NCBI RefSeq assembly: GCF_047553045.1
Contig: NZ_CP180208.1
Location: forward strand, 124,001 to 188,000
Length of the DNA stretch: 64,000 nt
From: Sphingomonas_L flavalba_A
Lineage (GTDB): Bacteria; Pseudomonadota; Alphaproteobacteria; Sphingomonadales; Sphingomonadaceae
Reading direction: 5' to 3'
In this document: positions 17,850-27,085 of the stretch, piece after piece
Position numbering within the stretch: position 1 is the stretch's first letter
Layout of the letters: each line of letters starts with the position of its first letter
Position numbers and translations under genes: made by a program
Notes under the pieces: generated by a model
What the model was told of the DNA's origin: nothing
Databases searched by the model: none
Seen by the model: only the letters and a program-made list of their open reading frames with translations

Positions 17850-20800
17850 ATGAAATCCACGACAATCAAGACCTTGCTGATGGCCTCGACCGTACTGGTC
17901 GGGGTGGCCTATGCCGCGCCGGCCGTGGCGCAGGACGGGGCGGAAGCCGCTGACATCGTCGTCACCGGTTCGCGCATCCGTTCCGCCAACCTGGAGAGCG
18001 TCAGCCCGATCACCCAGGTGAACAGCGAGGAATTCACCGCGCGCGGTACCGTCCGTACCGAGGACATGGTCAACCAGCTGCCGCAGGTGTTCGCCGCCCA
18101 GGGCGCGAACAACTCGAACGAAGCGACCGGCACCGCCCAGGTCGACCTTCGCGGTCTGACCCCGTCGCGCACGCTGGTGCTGATCAACGGCCGCCGTCTG
18201 CCTTACGGTTCGCCGAAGAACATCCCGTCCGACGTCAACCAGGTGCCGCAGGCGCTGATCGAGTCGGTCGAAGTGCTGACCGGCGGTGCGTCCGCCGTCT
18301 ACGGTTCGGACGCCATTGCCGGCGTCGTGAACTTCAAGCTGCGTAACAACTTCGAAGGCGTGCGGTTCTCGACCAACGTCTCCGGCTTCCAGCACCACAA
18401 TGACCGCACCGAACTGCGTAACCTGCTCGACAGCTTCAACGCCCAGTTCCCGGGTGAATTCGAGAATGCCGACAAGAACGTCTGGAACGGCTTCGCCCAG
18501 GATTACTCGGTCGTTCTCGGTGGCAACTTCGCCGAGGGCCGCGGTAACGTCACCGCTTATGCGACCTACCGCAAGGTCAATCCGGTCCTGCAGAAGGACT
18601 TCGATTACAGCGCGTGCGCGCTGGGCGCGGCCGGCACCGGCGGCAGCGACTACACCTGCTCCGGTTCCGCCAATAATGCACCGGCCAACCTGACCAATGC
18701 CGGTGCCAACCGCATCACTCAGTTGCCGGTTTCGTTCCGTGTTTCGAACGGCCAGTTCGTCGACGGCACGGCGCGTTACAACTATCAGCCGTCCAACTAC
18801 TATCAGCGGCCGGACGAGCGCTACATGCTCGGCGCGATGGCGCATTACGAGGTGAACGAGCACTTCACCCCCTATGTCGAGCTGAGCTTCATGGACGATC
18901 ACTCGGTCGCCCAGATCGCACCGGGCAACAACTCGGGCGGCATCTTCAACACCGGCGGCAGCCTGAACAGCATCAACTGCGACAACCCGTTTCTCAGCGC
19001 GCAGCAGGCGGATTATCTCTGCACCAGCACCGGCCGTTCGCTTGGCAGCATCTATGATGCCGCTGGCAACTATGTCGGGCCGGAAGGGATTGCGGAAGGC
19101 ATCACCATGGCCCGCCGCAACGTTGAAGGCGGCAACCGCCAAGACGATCTGCGTCATACCGTCTACCGCATTGTCCTTGGCACCAAGGGCAAGCTGGCCG
19201 GGCCGTTCAACTACGACATCTACGGTCTGTACGCGAACGTCGGCTACCGCAGCAGCTTCCTCGGCGATTCCAATCGTCAGCGTACGTCCAACGCGTTCTA
19301 CGCGGTGCGTGATGGTCGTCCGGGGTCGAGCACCTACGGTCAGCCCGTTTGTATGATCAACGCGGATGCCAGCACCGCCAACGACGATCCGAAGTGCTCG
19401 CCGCTCGATTATTTCGGCGCGGCCGCCAGTCAGGAAGCTGTTGATTATATTGCGGAATACAAGAGCATCACTGGCGACACCAGTCTGGTCAACATCGTTG
19501 CCGCCGTTGACGGCGACCTCGGTGAAGTCGGTCTGACTTCGCCCTGGGCGAGCACCGGCGTCGGCATCGCCTTCGGCGTCGAGTATCGGAAGAACAGCGT
19601 CAACTATCAGCCGGACGAAAACTACCAGAACGCCGGCAGCCCTGAACTGCCGATCAAGGGCAACACCGTGGCGAAGGAAGCCTTCGTCGAGGTCAATGTC
19701 CCGATCGTCGAGGATCAGCCGTTCTTCGAGCTGCTGTCGTTCGAAGGCGCGTACCGTTATTCCGACTATAAGGGTCGCGACGTTCTGACCGGCTCGCGGG
19801 CGAACTTCAAAACCGACACCTACAAGCTGGGCGTGAACTGGGCCCCGGTGCGCGACGTGCGTTTCCGCGGCAGCTACCAGCGTGCGGTGCGTGCGCCGAA
19901 CGTTGTGGAACTGTTCTCCAACCAGTCGATGTTCGAGGTCAACCTGACCCGCAACGCGGACGGTTCGTTCGATCCGTGCGCCGGCGCGACGCCGTTCGCC
20001 ACCCTGGCGCAGTGTCAGCGTACCGGGGTGACTGCCGGTCAGTACGGCTTCATCGTCGATAACCCTGCCGGCCAGTTCGGCGCGATGATCGGCGGTAACC
20101 CGGGCCTGAAGCCGGAAACCGCGAACACACTGTCGTTCGGCACGGTCATCCAGCCGTCGTTCATTCCGCGCCTGTCGATCTCGCTCGATTACTTCAACAT
20201 CAAGGTCAAGGGCATGGTGGGCAGCGTGAACCCCACGCTGTCGCTGAAGAACTGCCTCGAGACCGGCGATCAGTATTTCTGCGATCTGATCGTCCGCAAC
20301 CCGAACACCGGCTCGCTGTGGCAGGGTGACATCGGGCACTTCGAGCGGTTCAACGTCAACACCGGCTCGCTCAAGACGACCGGCCTCGACGTGAACGTCG
20401 ACTACCGCGCGGATCTGGCCAGCCTGGTCGGCAGCGAACTGGGTAGCCTGAGCTTCAACCTGGTCGGCACGTACCTCGGCAAGTTCGAAACGACGCCGCT
20501 GCCGGGTTCGCCGCAGTCCGACGTTTACGACTGCGCCGGCCTCTATGCCGGTCTGTGCGGCCGTCCGCGTCCGGAATGGCGGCACAAGTTCACCACGACC
20601 TGGAACACGCCGTGGGATCTGTCGGTTGGCTTGACCTGGCGTTATACGTCGGCGGTCAAGATCGCCTCGACCAGCTCGCAGCCGGCCCTGAACGGCAGCT
20701 ATGCGCTGGTTGACAAGGAGCTGGGTTCGCGCAGCTACTTCGACCTGACCGTCGGCTATGAGATCCGCAAGGACTTCAACCTGCGCGTCGGCGTCAACAA

Positions 20801-20930
20801 CATCTTCGACCGTGATCCGCCGCTCACCACGAGCACCGCGATCGAAGATGGTGGCAACGGCAACTCTTATCCGCAGTATTATGACGCGATGGGCCGTTAC
20901 CTGTTCGCGGGCGCGTCCATCAACTTCTGA
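17850..20930 (+). CDS. TonB-dependent receptor of the peptidase island
   Basis: Outer-membrane receptor of 1026 residues. It has a signal peptide (MKSTTIKTLLMASTVLVGVAYAAPAVAQ), TonB box-like ADIVVTGSRI, plug domain (PQVFAAQGANN to about 170, with LINGRRLPYG and GGASAVYGSDAIAGVVNF), and a beta-barrel ending in aromatic GASINF. The plug and long extracellular loops resemble receptors for peptides or larger organics in Sphingomonadales rather than siderophore receptors. GGGGGG precedes the ATG. Codon choice is richer in GGT, CGT and GTT than in neighbours, which suggests high expression. It probably imports the compound, or products, attacked by the secreted peptidases and hydrolase around it. 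Confidence 0.92.
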   Translation: MKSTTIKTLLMASTVLVGVAYAAPAVAQDGAEAADIVVTGSRIRSANLESVSPITQVNSEEFTARGTVRTEDMVNQLPQVFAAQGANNSNEATGTAQVDLRGLTPSRTLVLINGRRLPYGSPKNIPSDVNQVPQALIESVEVLTGGASAVYGSDAIAGVVNFKLRNNFEGVRFSTNVSGFQHHNDRTELRNLLDSFNAQFPGEFENADKNVWNGFAQDYSVVLGGNFAEGRGNVTAYATYRKVNPVLQKDFDYSACALGAAGTGGSDYTCSGSANNAPANLTNAGANRITQLPVSFRVSNGQFVDGTARYNYQPSNYYQRPDERYMLGAMAHYEVNEHFTPYVELSFMDDHSVAQIAPGNNSGGIFNTGGSLNSINCDNPFLSAQQADYLCTSTGRSLGSIYDAAGNYVGPEGIAEGITMARRNVEGGNRQDDLRHTVYRIVLGTKGKLAGPFNYDIYGLYANVGYRSSFLGDSNRQRTSNAFYAVRDGRPGSSTYGQPVCMINADASTANDDPKCSPLDYFGAAASQEAVDYIAEYKSITGDTSLVNIVAAVDGDLGEVGLTSPWASTGVGIAFGVEYRKNSVNYQPDENYQNAGSPELPIKGNTVAKEAFVEVNVPIVEDQPFFELLSFEGAYRYSDYKGRDVLTGSRANFKTDTYKLGVNWAPVRDVRFRGSYQRAVRAPNVVELFSNQSMFEVNLTRNADGSFDPCAGATPFATLAQCQRTGVTAGQYGFIVDNPAGQFGAMIGGNPGLKPETANTLSFGTVIQPSFIPRLSISLDYFNIKVKGMVGSVNPTLSLKNCLETGDQYFCDLIVRNPNTGSLWQGDIGHFERFNVNTGSLKTTGLDVNVDYRADLASLVGSELGSLSFNLVGTYLGKFETTPLPGSPQSDVYDCAGLYAGLCGRPRPEWRHKFTTTWNTPWDLSVGLTWRYTSAVKIASTSSQPALNGSYALVDKELGSRSYFDLTVGYEIRKDFNLRVGVNNIFDRDPPLTTSTAIEDGGNGNSYPQYYDAMGRYLFAGASINF

Positions 20931-20960
20931 TGACTGCGCATACGAAAATCTGGTGACATG

Positions 20961-20996
20961 GAAGGGCCGATCGCGTGTGATCGGCCCTTCTTTTTT
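20961..20996 (+). terminator. Rho-independent terminator after TonB receptor
   Basis: GAAGGGCCGATC pairs perfectly with GATCGGCCCTTC (12 bp) across the loop GCGTGT, followed by TTTTTT. It lies 31 bases after the receptor stop and 22 bases before the M20 peptidase start. It should end or reduce transcription between the two, so the M20-M24-M24 group may depend on readthrough or an own promoter. Confidence 0.9.
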
Positions 20997-21017
20997 GAAG
21001 TGAGGATGAGGAAGAAA

Positions 21018-22442
21018 ATGCACCGCCGTACCGTCAAGTTCATGCTCGGCGTCACCGCGTCGATCCTGGTCGCAACCCCCGCCCTGGCACAGAAGACCAC
21101 GGTCACCGACGCTGACCGCGCGATGGTGCGCGAAATGGTGGAGGAAGCGATCAGCTTCCGCACCGCCAAGGGGCATGGCCAGGTGCCGGCGCTGGTCGAC
21201 GCGCTGACCGCCCGGTTCCGCGCGGCCGGTTTCGCGGCGGAGGACATCCAGTCCGTACCGGTCGAGATCGACGGTGAGCAGACGATGGGGCTGGTCGTGC
21301 GCTATCGCGGATCGGGCAAGGGGGCGAAGAAACCGATCGCATTCCTCGCCCATATGGACGTGGTCGACGCGCTGGCTGAAAACTGGGCGACCGATCCGTT
21401 CAAGCCGGTCGAAAAGGACGGTTATCTCTACGGGCGCGGCTCGAGCGACAACAAGGCGGGGATGACCCTGGTCGCCGCGACCTTCATGCGGCTGAAGAAG
21501 GCGGGCTGGACCCCCAGCCGCGATCTGGTCATCGCCTTTTCGGGCGACGAGGAAACCGGCATGCGCACCACCCGCGCGCTGACCCAGCACCCGTGGGTGA
21601 AGGATGCCGAATTCGCGCTTAACGCCGATGCGGGCGGCGGGTCGATGGAGCGCGACGGCTCGAACCCGACCTTCTCCATCCAGGCGGCGGAAAAGACCTT
21701 TGCGACCTTCCTGATCTCGACCAGCAACCCCGGCGGGCACAGCGCCTCGCCGCGCGCGGACAATGCGATCTACGAACTGGCGGACGCGATCAAGGCGGTG
21801 CAGGGCCTGAAATTCCCGGTCCAGTTCAACGAGATCACCCGCGACATGGTGAAGAAGGTCGCCGCCAAGCGCGGCGGCGATGTCGGCGCCGCGTTCAACC
21901 GGCTGCTTGCCGATCCGAACGACGTGGCGGCGCGCGCGGTGGTCGAGAAAGTGTCCGATTCCAACATTCTGTGGACGACCTGCGTCGCGACGATGCTGAA
22001 GGCGGGCAACGCCCCCAACGCGCTGCCGCAGAATGCGATCGCCACCGTCAACTGCCGGATCTTCCCGAGCACCCCGGTGGCGGAGGTGCAGCAGACGCTG
22101 GCCAAGGCGATCGGCAACCCGGCGGTCAAGGTAGAGCTTGACGGCGAAGGGGTCGAAAGCCCGGCCTCGCCGATCAACGAACCGCTGTTCGCGATTCTGC
22201 GCAAGGCGATCCACGCCAATTATCCCGGCGCCCCGGCGGACCCGAGCATGTCGTCGGGTGGCACCGACGGTCGCGAATACCGGCGCGTCGGCATCCCGAC
22301 CTACGGCGCGGGCAGCCTGGCGATGGTCCGCCCGGACGACAGCCGCGCCCACGGCACCGACGAGCGGCTGCTGCTCAGTTCCTTCTACAAGGAACTGGTG
22401 TTCTGGGATGTGCTGCTGAAATCACTGGCGGGAGGGAAGTAA
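21018..22442 (+). CDS. Secreted M20/M25/M40 family metallopeptidase
   Basis: Zinc peptidase of 474 residues with a signal peptide (MHRRTVKFMLGVTASILVATPALAQ). Ligands and catalytic residues are visible: His and Asp in AHMDVVDA, Asp in GRGSSDNKAG, the Glu pair in GDEETGM, Asp in NADAGGG, and the C-terminal His in RAHGTDERL. The dimerisation domain (about 200-330) includes the conserved PGGHSASP. It acts as a carboxypeptidase or aminoacylase on short peptides or N-acyl amino acids, likely in the periplasm. ATG 21018 follows GAGGAAG; ATG 21006 is an alternative start. It is nearly contiguous with the next M24 gene. Confidence 0.92.
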   Translation: MHRRTVKFMLGVTASILVATPALAQKTTVTDADRAMVREMVEEAISFRTAKGHGQVPALVDALTARFRAAGFAAEDIQSVPVEIDGEQTMGLVVRYRGSGKGAKKPIAFLAHMDVVDALAENWATDPFKPVEKDGYLYGRGSSDNKAGMTLVAATFMRLKKAGWTPSRDLVIAFSGDEETGMRTTRALTQHPWVKDAEFALNADAGGGSMERDGSNPTFSIQAAEKTFATFLISTSNPGGHSASPRADNAIYELADAIKAVQGLKFPVQFNEITRDMVKKVAAKRGGDVGAAFNRLLADPNDVAARAVVEKVSDSNILWTTCVATMLKAGNAPNALPQNAIATVNCRIFPSTPVAEVQQTLAKAIGNPAVKVELDGEGVESPASPINEPLFAILRKAIHANYPGAPADPSMSSGGTDGREYRRVGIPTYGAGSLAMVRPDDSRAHGTDERLLLSSFYKELVFWDVLLKSLAGGK

Positions 22443-22443
22443 G

Positions 22444-23715
22444 ATGACCATGCCCAGCGCAAGCCGGCGGAATTTTCTGGCGCTCGCGACCGGCGCCGGC
22501 GCGGTCGCCGCGACGGCCGGGGTCGCGTCGCGCGCTCTGGCCCAGGTGCCGGCGGCGCCGGCCAACACGCCGATCGCCGCCGCGGCGCCGATCACCCGTG
22601 AGGAGCGCAACGCCCGCCTGTCGCGCGCCCAGGCGCTGATGCGCCAGCACGGCATTGCCGCGCTGCTGGTCGAGGCAGGGTCGACGCTGACCTATTTCAC
22701 CGGCGTCAAATGGGGGCGCAGCGAGCGGCTGACCGCGGCGCTGCTGCCCAATGACGGGCCGATCTGCATGGTCACCCCCGCGTTCGAGGAATCGCGGGTG
22801 CGTGAGATGCTGGTCGTGCCCGGCGAGGTGCGGGTGTGGGAAGAGGATGAGGACCCGTCGAAGCTGGTCGCCGGCTGGTTGCAGGAGCACAAGCTCGCGT
22901 CCGGCAAGATCGGCATCGAGGAAACCGTCCGCTATTTCGCGGTCGACGGGCTGCAAAAGGCGCTGCCCGGTGTGCAGGTGCTGTCCGGCAACCCGATCGT
23001 CAACGGCTGTCGCATCATCAAGACGCCGACCGAGATCGCGCTGATGCAGCGCGCCAACGACATCACGATCGCTGCCTATCGTTCGATCGGCCAGAAGATC
23101 GAGCGCGGGATGAGCGGCGCCGACATCACCGCGCTGATGCGCGCGGCGACGGCGTCGTTCGGCGGCGAAACGCCGTCGGGCGGCACCACCGTCGACAAGG
23201 CAACCGCCGCGCCGCACGGGCTGAAGGAGCCGCAGCTGGTCAAGGACGGCTCGGTGATCCTGATGGACTGCGGCTGCACCGTCGACGGCTACCATTCCGA
23301 CATCTCGCGCACCTTCGTCTACGGCGAGCCGTCGAAGCTGCAGCGCAAGATGTGGGCCGACATCCACCGCGGGCAGGAAATCGCGATGGAAGCGGCTCGC
23401 CCCGGCGTGCCGTGCGGCAAGGTCGACGACGCGGTCCGCGCCTATTACGAGAAGATCGGCTATGGCCCCGGCTACAAGACGCCGGGCCTGTCGCATCGCA
23501 CCGGCCACGGCATCGGCTTGGACGTCCACGAACCGGTCAACCTCGTCCATGGCGAGACGACGCCGCTCGCCGCCGGCATGTGCTTCTCCAACGAGCCGGG
23601 CCTGTACGCGCCGGGCGTGTTCGGGGTGCGGCTGGAGGATTGTTTCTACATGACCGAAACGGGGCCGCGCTATTTCTCGGTGCCGCCGCCGTCGATCGAC
23701 AACCCGTTCGGCTGA
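22444..23715 (+). CDS. Tat-exported M24-family Xaa-Pro peptidase-like protein
   Basis: A 423-residue M24 enzyme of a different subgroup from the three paralogues nearby. The N-terminus SRRNFLALATGAGAVAA is a twin-arginine signal. A creatinase N-domain (about 55-185) precedes the catalytic domain. Ligands are Asp in ILMDCGCTVDGYHSD (both Asp residues 11 apart), His in RTGHGIGLDVHE, Glu in FSNEPGLY and Glu in RLEDCFY. The CGC after the first Asp is less usual than the common DxG. Tat export suggests that the metals are inserted before transport. It starts one base after the M20 stop codon with GGAGGGAAG upstream. Confidence 0.92.
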   Translation: MTMPSASRRNFLALATGAGAVAATAGVASRALAQVPAAPANTPIAAAAPITREERNARLSRAQALMRQHGIAALLVEAGSTLTYFTGVKWGRSERLTAALLPNDGPICMVTPAFEESRVREMLVVPGEVRVWEEDEDPSKLVAGWLQEHKLASGKIGIEETVRYFAVDGLQKALPGVQVLSGNPIVNGCRIIKTPTEIALMQRANDITIAAYRSIGQKIERGMSGADITALMRAATASFGGETPSGGTTVDKATAAPHGLKEPQLVKDGSVILMDCGCTVDGYHSDISRTFVYGEPSKLQRKMWADIHRGQEIAMEAARPGVPCGKVDDAVRAYYEKIGYGPGYKTPGLSHRTGHGIGLDVHEPVNLVHGETTPLAAGMCFSNEPGLYAPGVFGVRLEDCFYMTETGPRYFSVPPPSIDNPFG

Positions 23716-23741
23716 TCGTCGGGCGCCGCTGGGGAGAGAGC

Positions 23742-25097
23742 ATGATGAAGCATTTCTGGCTGGCGGCGCCGTTGGCGCTCGCCCTGGCGGCGCCGGCCGC
23801 CGCCGCCGCGCCCGCGCAGGGTGAGGAATCGATGAGCCCGGCGCGGCCGGCGATCCTGCCGCTGCGCGAGCAGGCGAAGCTGCGCGACGCCTGGCTGAAG
23901 GAACGGCTCGACACCGTCCTGCCAATGTTGATGCGCGAAAACGGCATCGACATGTGGGTGCTGGTCGCGCGCGAATATCTGGAAGACCCGGTGGTCACGA
24001 CGATGTTGAACGCGGAAAACCTCCGCGCGCGGCGGCGGACCATCCTCGTCTTCTTCGATCCGGGCGAGGGCAAGCCGGTCGAGCGGTTGGTGATCAGCAA
24101 GCATGGGATGGGCGACGTGTTCCCGGCGGCATGGGACATGGAGAAGCAGCCCGACCAGTGGAAGCGGCTGGCAGAGATCATCACCGAGCGCAATCCGCGC
24201 AAGATCGCGCTCAACACCTCGTCGCTGACCGCCTTTGCCGACGGCATGACCTACAGCCAGTATAACGACCTGCTGGCGGTACTGACGCCGGAACAGAAGG
24301 GGCGCGTCGTCTCCGGCTATCCGCTGGCGATCGGCTGGCTGGAGACGCGGACCCCGGCGGAGATGGAGCGCTACCCCGAAATCGTCCGCATCGCCCATGC
24401 GATCATCGGCGAGGGGTTTTCCGGCAAGGTGATCAAGCCGGGGGTGACGACCAATCAGGACCTTGTCTGGTGGTATCGCCAGCGGGTGAACGACCTCGGC
24501 CTCGGCTCGTGGTTCCATCCGTCGGTGGAAATCACCCGGCGCGGGGTGCAGGGGGTGCTGCGCGAACAGGGCGCGCCGATCGAGAAGGGGGACATGCTTC
24601 GTGTCGACTTCGGCATCGTCTATCTTGGCTTCAGCACCGATACCCAGCACGTCGCCTACGTTCTGAAGGACGGGGAGACGGACGCACCGGCCGGGCTGAA
24701 GGCCGGGCTGCTCGCCAATAACGGCGTGCAGGACGCGGTGACGTCGGAATTCCGGGTTGGCGACACCGGCAACCAGGTGCTCGCCCGCGCGCGCGCCAAG
24801 GCGATTGCCGCCGGGCTGAACCCGACGATCTATTCCCACCCGATCGGTTATCACGGCCATGGTGCCGGCAGTTCCATCGGCCTGACCGAGGAGCAGGTCT
24901 TCGTTCCGCATGGCGAGCACAGGCTGCGGGCCAACATCGCCTGGTCGATCGAGTTGAAGGCGACCAAGGCGGTGCCCGAATGGGACAACCAGATTGTCGA
25001 CTTCAAATCCGAGGAAGACGCGTTCTTCGACGGCAAGACGGTGCGTTACATCGATGGCCGGCAGACGAAATTCCACCTGATCCGCGCCGAGGATTGA
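23742..25097 (+). CDS. Secreted M24-family metallopeptidase (paralogue 3)
   Basis: A 451-residue paralogue of the two genes at 13033 and 14436, with signal peptide MMKHFWLAAPLALALAAPAAAAA. It shares the block LKERLDTVLPMLMRENGIDMW and has all metal ligands: two Asp in VDFGIVYLGFSTD, His in YHGHGAG, Glu in WSIELKA and Glu in SEEDAFFDG. The ATG at 23742 follows GGGGAGAGAG. It lies 26 bases after the Tat-type M24 gene and ends facing the convergent SDR/ABC operon. The distribution of three paralogues across two transcription units suggests local duplication. Confidence 0.9.
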   Translation: MMKHFWLAAPLALALAAPAAAAAPAQGEESMSPARPAILPLREQAKLRDAWLKERLDTVLPMLMRENGIDMWVLVAREYLEDPVVTTMLNAENLRARRRTILVFFDPGEGKPVERLVISKHGMGDVFPAAWDMEKQPDQWKRLAEIITERNPRKIALNTSSLTAFADGMTYSQYNDLLAVLTPEQKGRVVSGYPLAIGWLETRTPAEMERYPEIVRIAHAIIGEGFSGKVIKPGVTTNQDLVWWYRQRVNDLGLGSWFHPSVEITRRGVQGVLREQGAPIEKGDMLRVDFGIVYLGFSTDTQHVAYVLKDGETDAPAGLKAGLLANNGVQDAVTSEFRVGDTGNQVLARARAKAIAAGLNPTIYSHPIGYHGHGAGSSIGLTEEQVFVPHGEHRLRANIAWSIELKATKAVPEWDNQIVDFKSEEDAFFDGKTVRYIDGRQTKFHLIRAED

Positions 25098-25107
25098 TCT
25101 GCCCCCG

Positions 25108-25138
25108 CCGGCCGGGCTGCAATCAGCGGTCCGGCCGG
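25108..25138. terminator. Hairpin between convergent genes (probable bidirectional terminator)
   Basis: Two CCGGCCGG boxes flank GCTG-CAAT-CAGC, giving a long stem with a three-base bulge. It lies exactly between the stop codons of the convergent genes at 25097 and 25140. There is no T tract, so termination strength is uncertain. Confidence 0.5.
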
Positions 25139-25139
25139 T

Positions 25140-25922
25140 TCAGAACAGCCCCTGATAGACGCCGCCGTCGTTGACGATGTTCTGGCCGGTGATGAAGCCG
25201 CCATGCGCGCTGCACAGGAAAGCGATCAGCGCGCCGCATTCCGCTGGATCGGCGAAGCGCCCGGCCGGGGTCCGCGCCAGCCGGTCGGCGACGATCGCTT
25301 CATAGCTTCTGGATGCCCGCTCGGCGTGGCTGTGCAGGTTCTGGCGCAGCGCCTCCGTATCGAAGAAGCCGGGCAGCACACTATTGATCACGACGTTATG
25401 CGGCGCAAGATCGCGGACCATCGCGGCGATCGTCGCGGCGAGCGCGGCGCGCGCGGCATGGCTGTGGGCAAAGCCGGTCTGCGGGAATTTGATGTTGCTG
25501 ACCGATATGTTGACGACCCGGCCGAAACCACGCCCGCACATGCCCGGCACCGCCGCCAGGATCAGGTCGCGGACAGCGTGGAAATGCGCCTCCATCCAGA
25601 AATCCCAGCCGTCGCGGCCGAGCGCGTGGATGTCGGCCGGCGTCTGGCGGACGCCGGGATTGCATACCAGTATGTCCGGCTCGCCCCATGTCGTGGTCAG
25701 CCGGGCGCGGGCGTCGGGACAGGTCAGGTCGGTGGCGATATGGTCGACAGTGACGCCGGCTTCCGCGCTGATCGCTCCCGCCGCCGCGGTCAGCGCTCCG
25801 GCGTCGCGCGCGACCAGGGTCAGGTGCACGCCCTCGCGTGCCAGTGCTTCCGCCGCCGCGCGGCCAAGGCCGCGGCTGCCGCCGCAAACCAGCGCGTGTC
25901 GCCCGGCGATTCCCAGATCCAT
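25140..25922 (-). CDS. Atypical SDR-fold protein lacking the YxxxK motif
   Basis: SDR-fold protein of 260 residues. The nucleotide loop is GGSRGLG, and CNPGV stands where NNAG usually occurs. In place of Y-x-x-x-K the segment reads FAHSHAARAALAA, with Ser and Arg at the catalytic positions. A known SDR-like subgroup (BKR_like_SDR_like, cd05344) likewise lacks the tetrad, so this is probably an ancestral feature rather than decay; the reading frame is intact. It follows the ABC transporter ATPase after 43 bases and is the last gene of that operon. Whether it has redox activity is unclear. Confidence 0.85.
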   Translation of the reverse strand: MDLGIAGRHALVCGGSRGLGRAAAEALAREGVHLTLVARDAGALTAAAGAISAEAGVTVDHIATDLTCPDARARLTTTWGEPDILVCNPGVRQTPADIHALGRDGWDFWMEAHFHAVRDLILAAVPGMCGRGFGRVVNISVSNIKFPQTGFAHSHAARAALAATIAAMVRDLAPHNVVINSVLPGFFDTEALRQNLHSHAERASRSYEAIVADRLARTPAGRFADPAECGALIAFLCSAHGGFITGQNIVNDGGVYQGLF

Positions 25923-25965
25923 CGTCCCTGCCCCTAATCCCTCGTCCGCCCGATCACCCCGCCGG

Positions 25966-27075
25966 TCACATCGCCTTGCCGTCGACCGCCGCGAGACCGA
26001 TTTCGTCGATCCGCCGCCCGCTGTCGGCGTCGAAAAAGTGCAGGCGATGCTGGCGCAGCGCGAAACGCACCGTCTCCCCGACTGCTGCGAGGCTGGAACC
26101 GGCGATGCGGGCGCACAGCCTGGCGCCGCCCGTCTCCAGCGTCAGGATCGTTTCATGGCCGATCGGCTCGACCGCGCCGATCCGTGCCGCGAACGGGCCG
26201 TCGCCGACCGTCACGTCCTCCGGCCTTATGCCGACGGTCACCTGCCATGTCCCGACCGGCCGGTCGCGGAACCGCCGGATGCCGAGGTCGACGGTCAGTC
26301 CGCCGATGCCCAGGATCGCGCGGTTCTCCTGGAACAGCAGCGCGCCGTCGATCAGCGCCATCGCCGGGGTGCCGACGAAACCGGCGACGAAGCGATTGGC
26401 CGGGCGCTCGTAGATGTCGGCGGGCGTGCCGTATTGCTGAAGGGCGCCGTCGGCCATCACCGCGATCCGGGTGGCCATCGTCATCGCTTCAAGCTGGTCG
26501 TGGGTAACGTAGAGCATCGTCCGGCCCAGTCGCCGGTGCAGGTCGATCAGTTCGCCGCGCATATGGGCGCGCAGCTTGGCGTCGAGGTTGGACAGCGGTT
26601 CGTCGAACAGAAAGACACTGGGGTCGCGCACCATGGCCCGGCCCAGCGCGACGCGCTGTTGCTGCCCGCCGGAAAGCTGCGCCGGTCGTCGGTCGAGCAG
26701 CGGCGCGATCTGGAGTGTTTCGGCCAGCGCGCGCACCCGCCGCAGCCGTTCAGCGCGCCCGACGCCACGCTTGCGCAGCGGATAGGCGATGTTCTGGGCG
26801 ACGGTCATGTGCGGGTAGAGCGCATAGCTCTGGAACACCATCGCGATGTCGCGCTCGCCCGGCGTCAGCCCGCCGACGTCGCGGCCGTTGATCAGCATAC
26901 GGCCGCTGTCGGGCATGGTCAGCCCGGCGAGCATCCGCAGCACCGTCGACTTTCCACACCCTGACGGGCCGAGCAGCGTCACCATTTCCCCGGACGCAAT
27001 GGTCAGGGTGAGCGCGTCGATCGCGACGACGTCGTCGTACCGCTTGCTCACCCGGTCGAATACCACCTCCGCCAT
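25966..27075 (-). CDS. ABC transporter ATP-binding protein, MalK/UgpC type
   Basis: ATPase of 369 residues energising a carbohydrate-type (CUT1) importer. It has Walker A GPSGCGKST, Q-loop VFQSYALYPHMTV, signature LSGGQQQR, Walker B VFLFDEPLSNLD and the H-loop VTHDQLEAM. A C-terminal TOBE regulatory domain (about 240-369) includes VGIRPEDV. The start lies ten bases after the second permease stop. It is part of a complete importer with a binding lipoprotein and two permeases. The substrate is not sugar by necessity; related systems also carry polyols and glycerophosphodiesters. Confidence 0.95.
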   Translation of the reverse strand: MAEVVFDRVSKRYDDVVAIDALTLTIASGEMVTLLGPSGCGKSTVLRMLAGLTMPDSGRMLINGRDVGGLTPGERDIAMVFQSYALYPHMTVAQNIAYPLRKRGVGRAERLRRVRALAETLQIAPLLDRRPAQLSGGQQQRVALGRAMVRDPSVFLFDEPLSNLDAKLRAHMRGELIDLHRRLGRTMLYVTHDQLEAMTMATRIAVMADGALQQYGTPADIYERPANRFVAGFVGTPAMALIDGALLFQENRAILGIGGLTVDLGIRRFRDRPVGTWQVTVGIRPEDVTVGDGPFAARIGAVEPIGHETILTLETGGARLCARIAGSSLAAVGETVRFALRQHRLHFFDADSGRRIDEIGLAAVDGKAM

Positions 27076-27085
27076 ACCGCCTCCT

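Noticed and set aside
17658..22352. A 1564-codon open frame on the minus strand, rich in Arg, His, Val and Asp
   Set aside because: It is antisense to hydrolase A, the TonB receptor and the M20 peptidase, which have clear family motifs and ribosome sites. Long antisense frames are common in high-GC DNA and this one has no recognisable domain.
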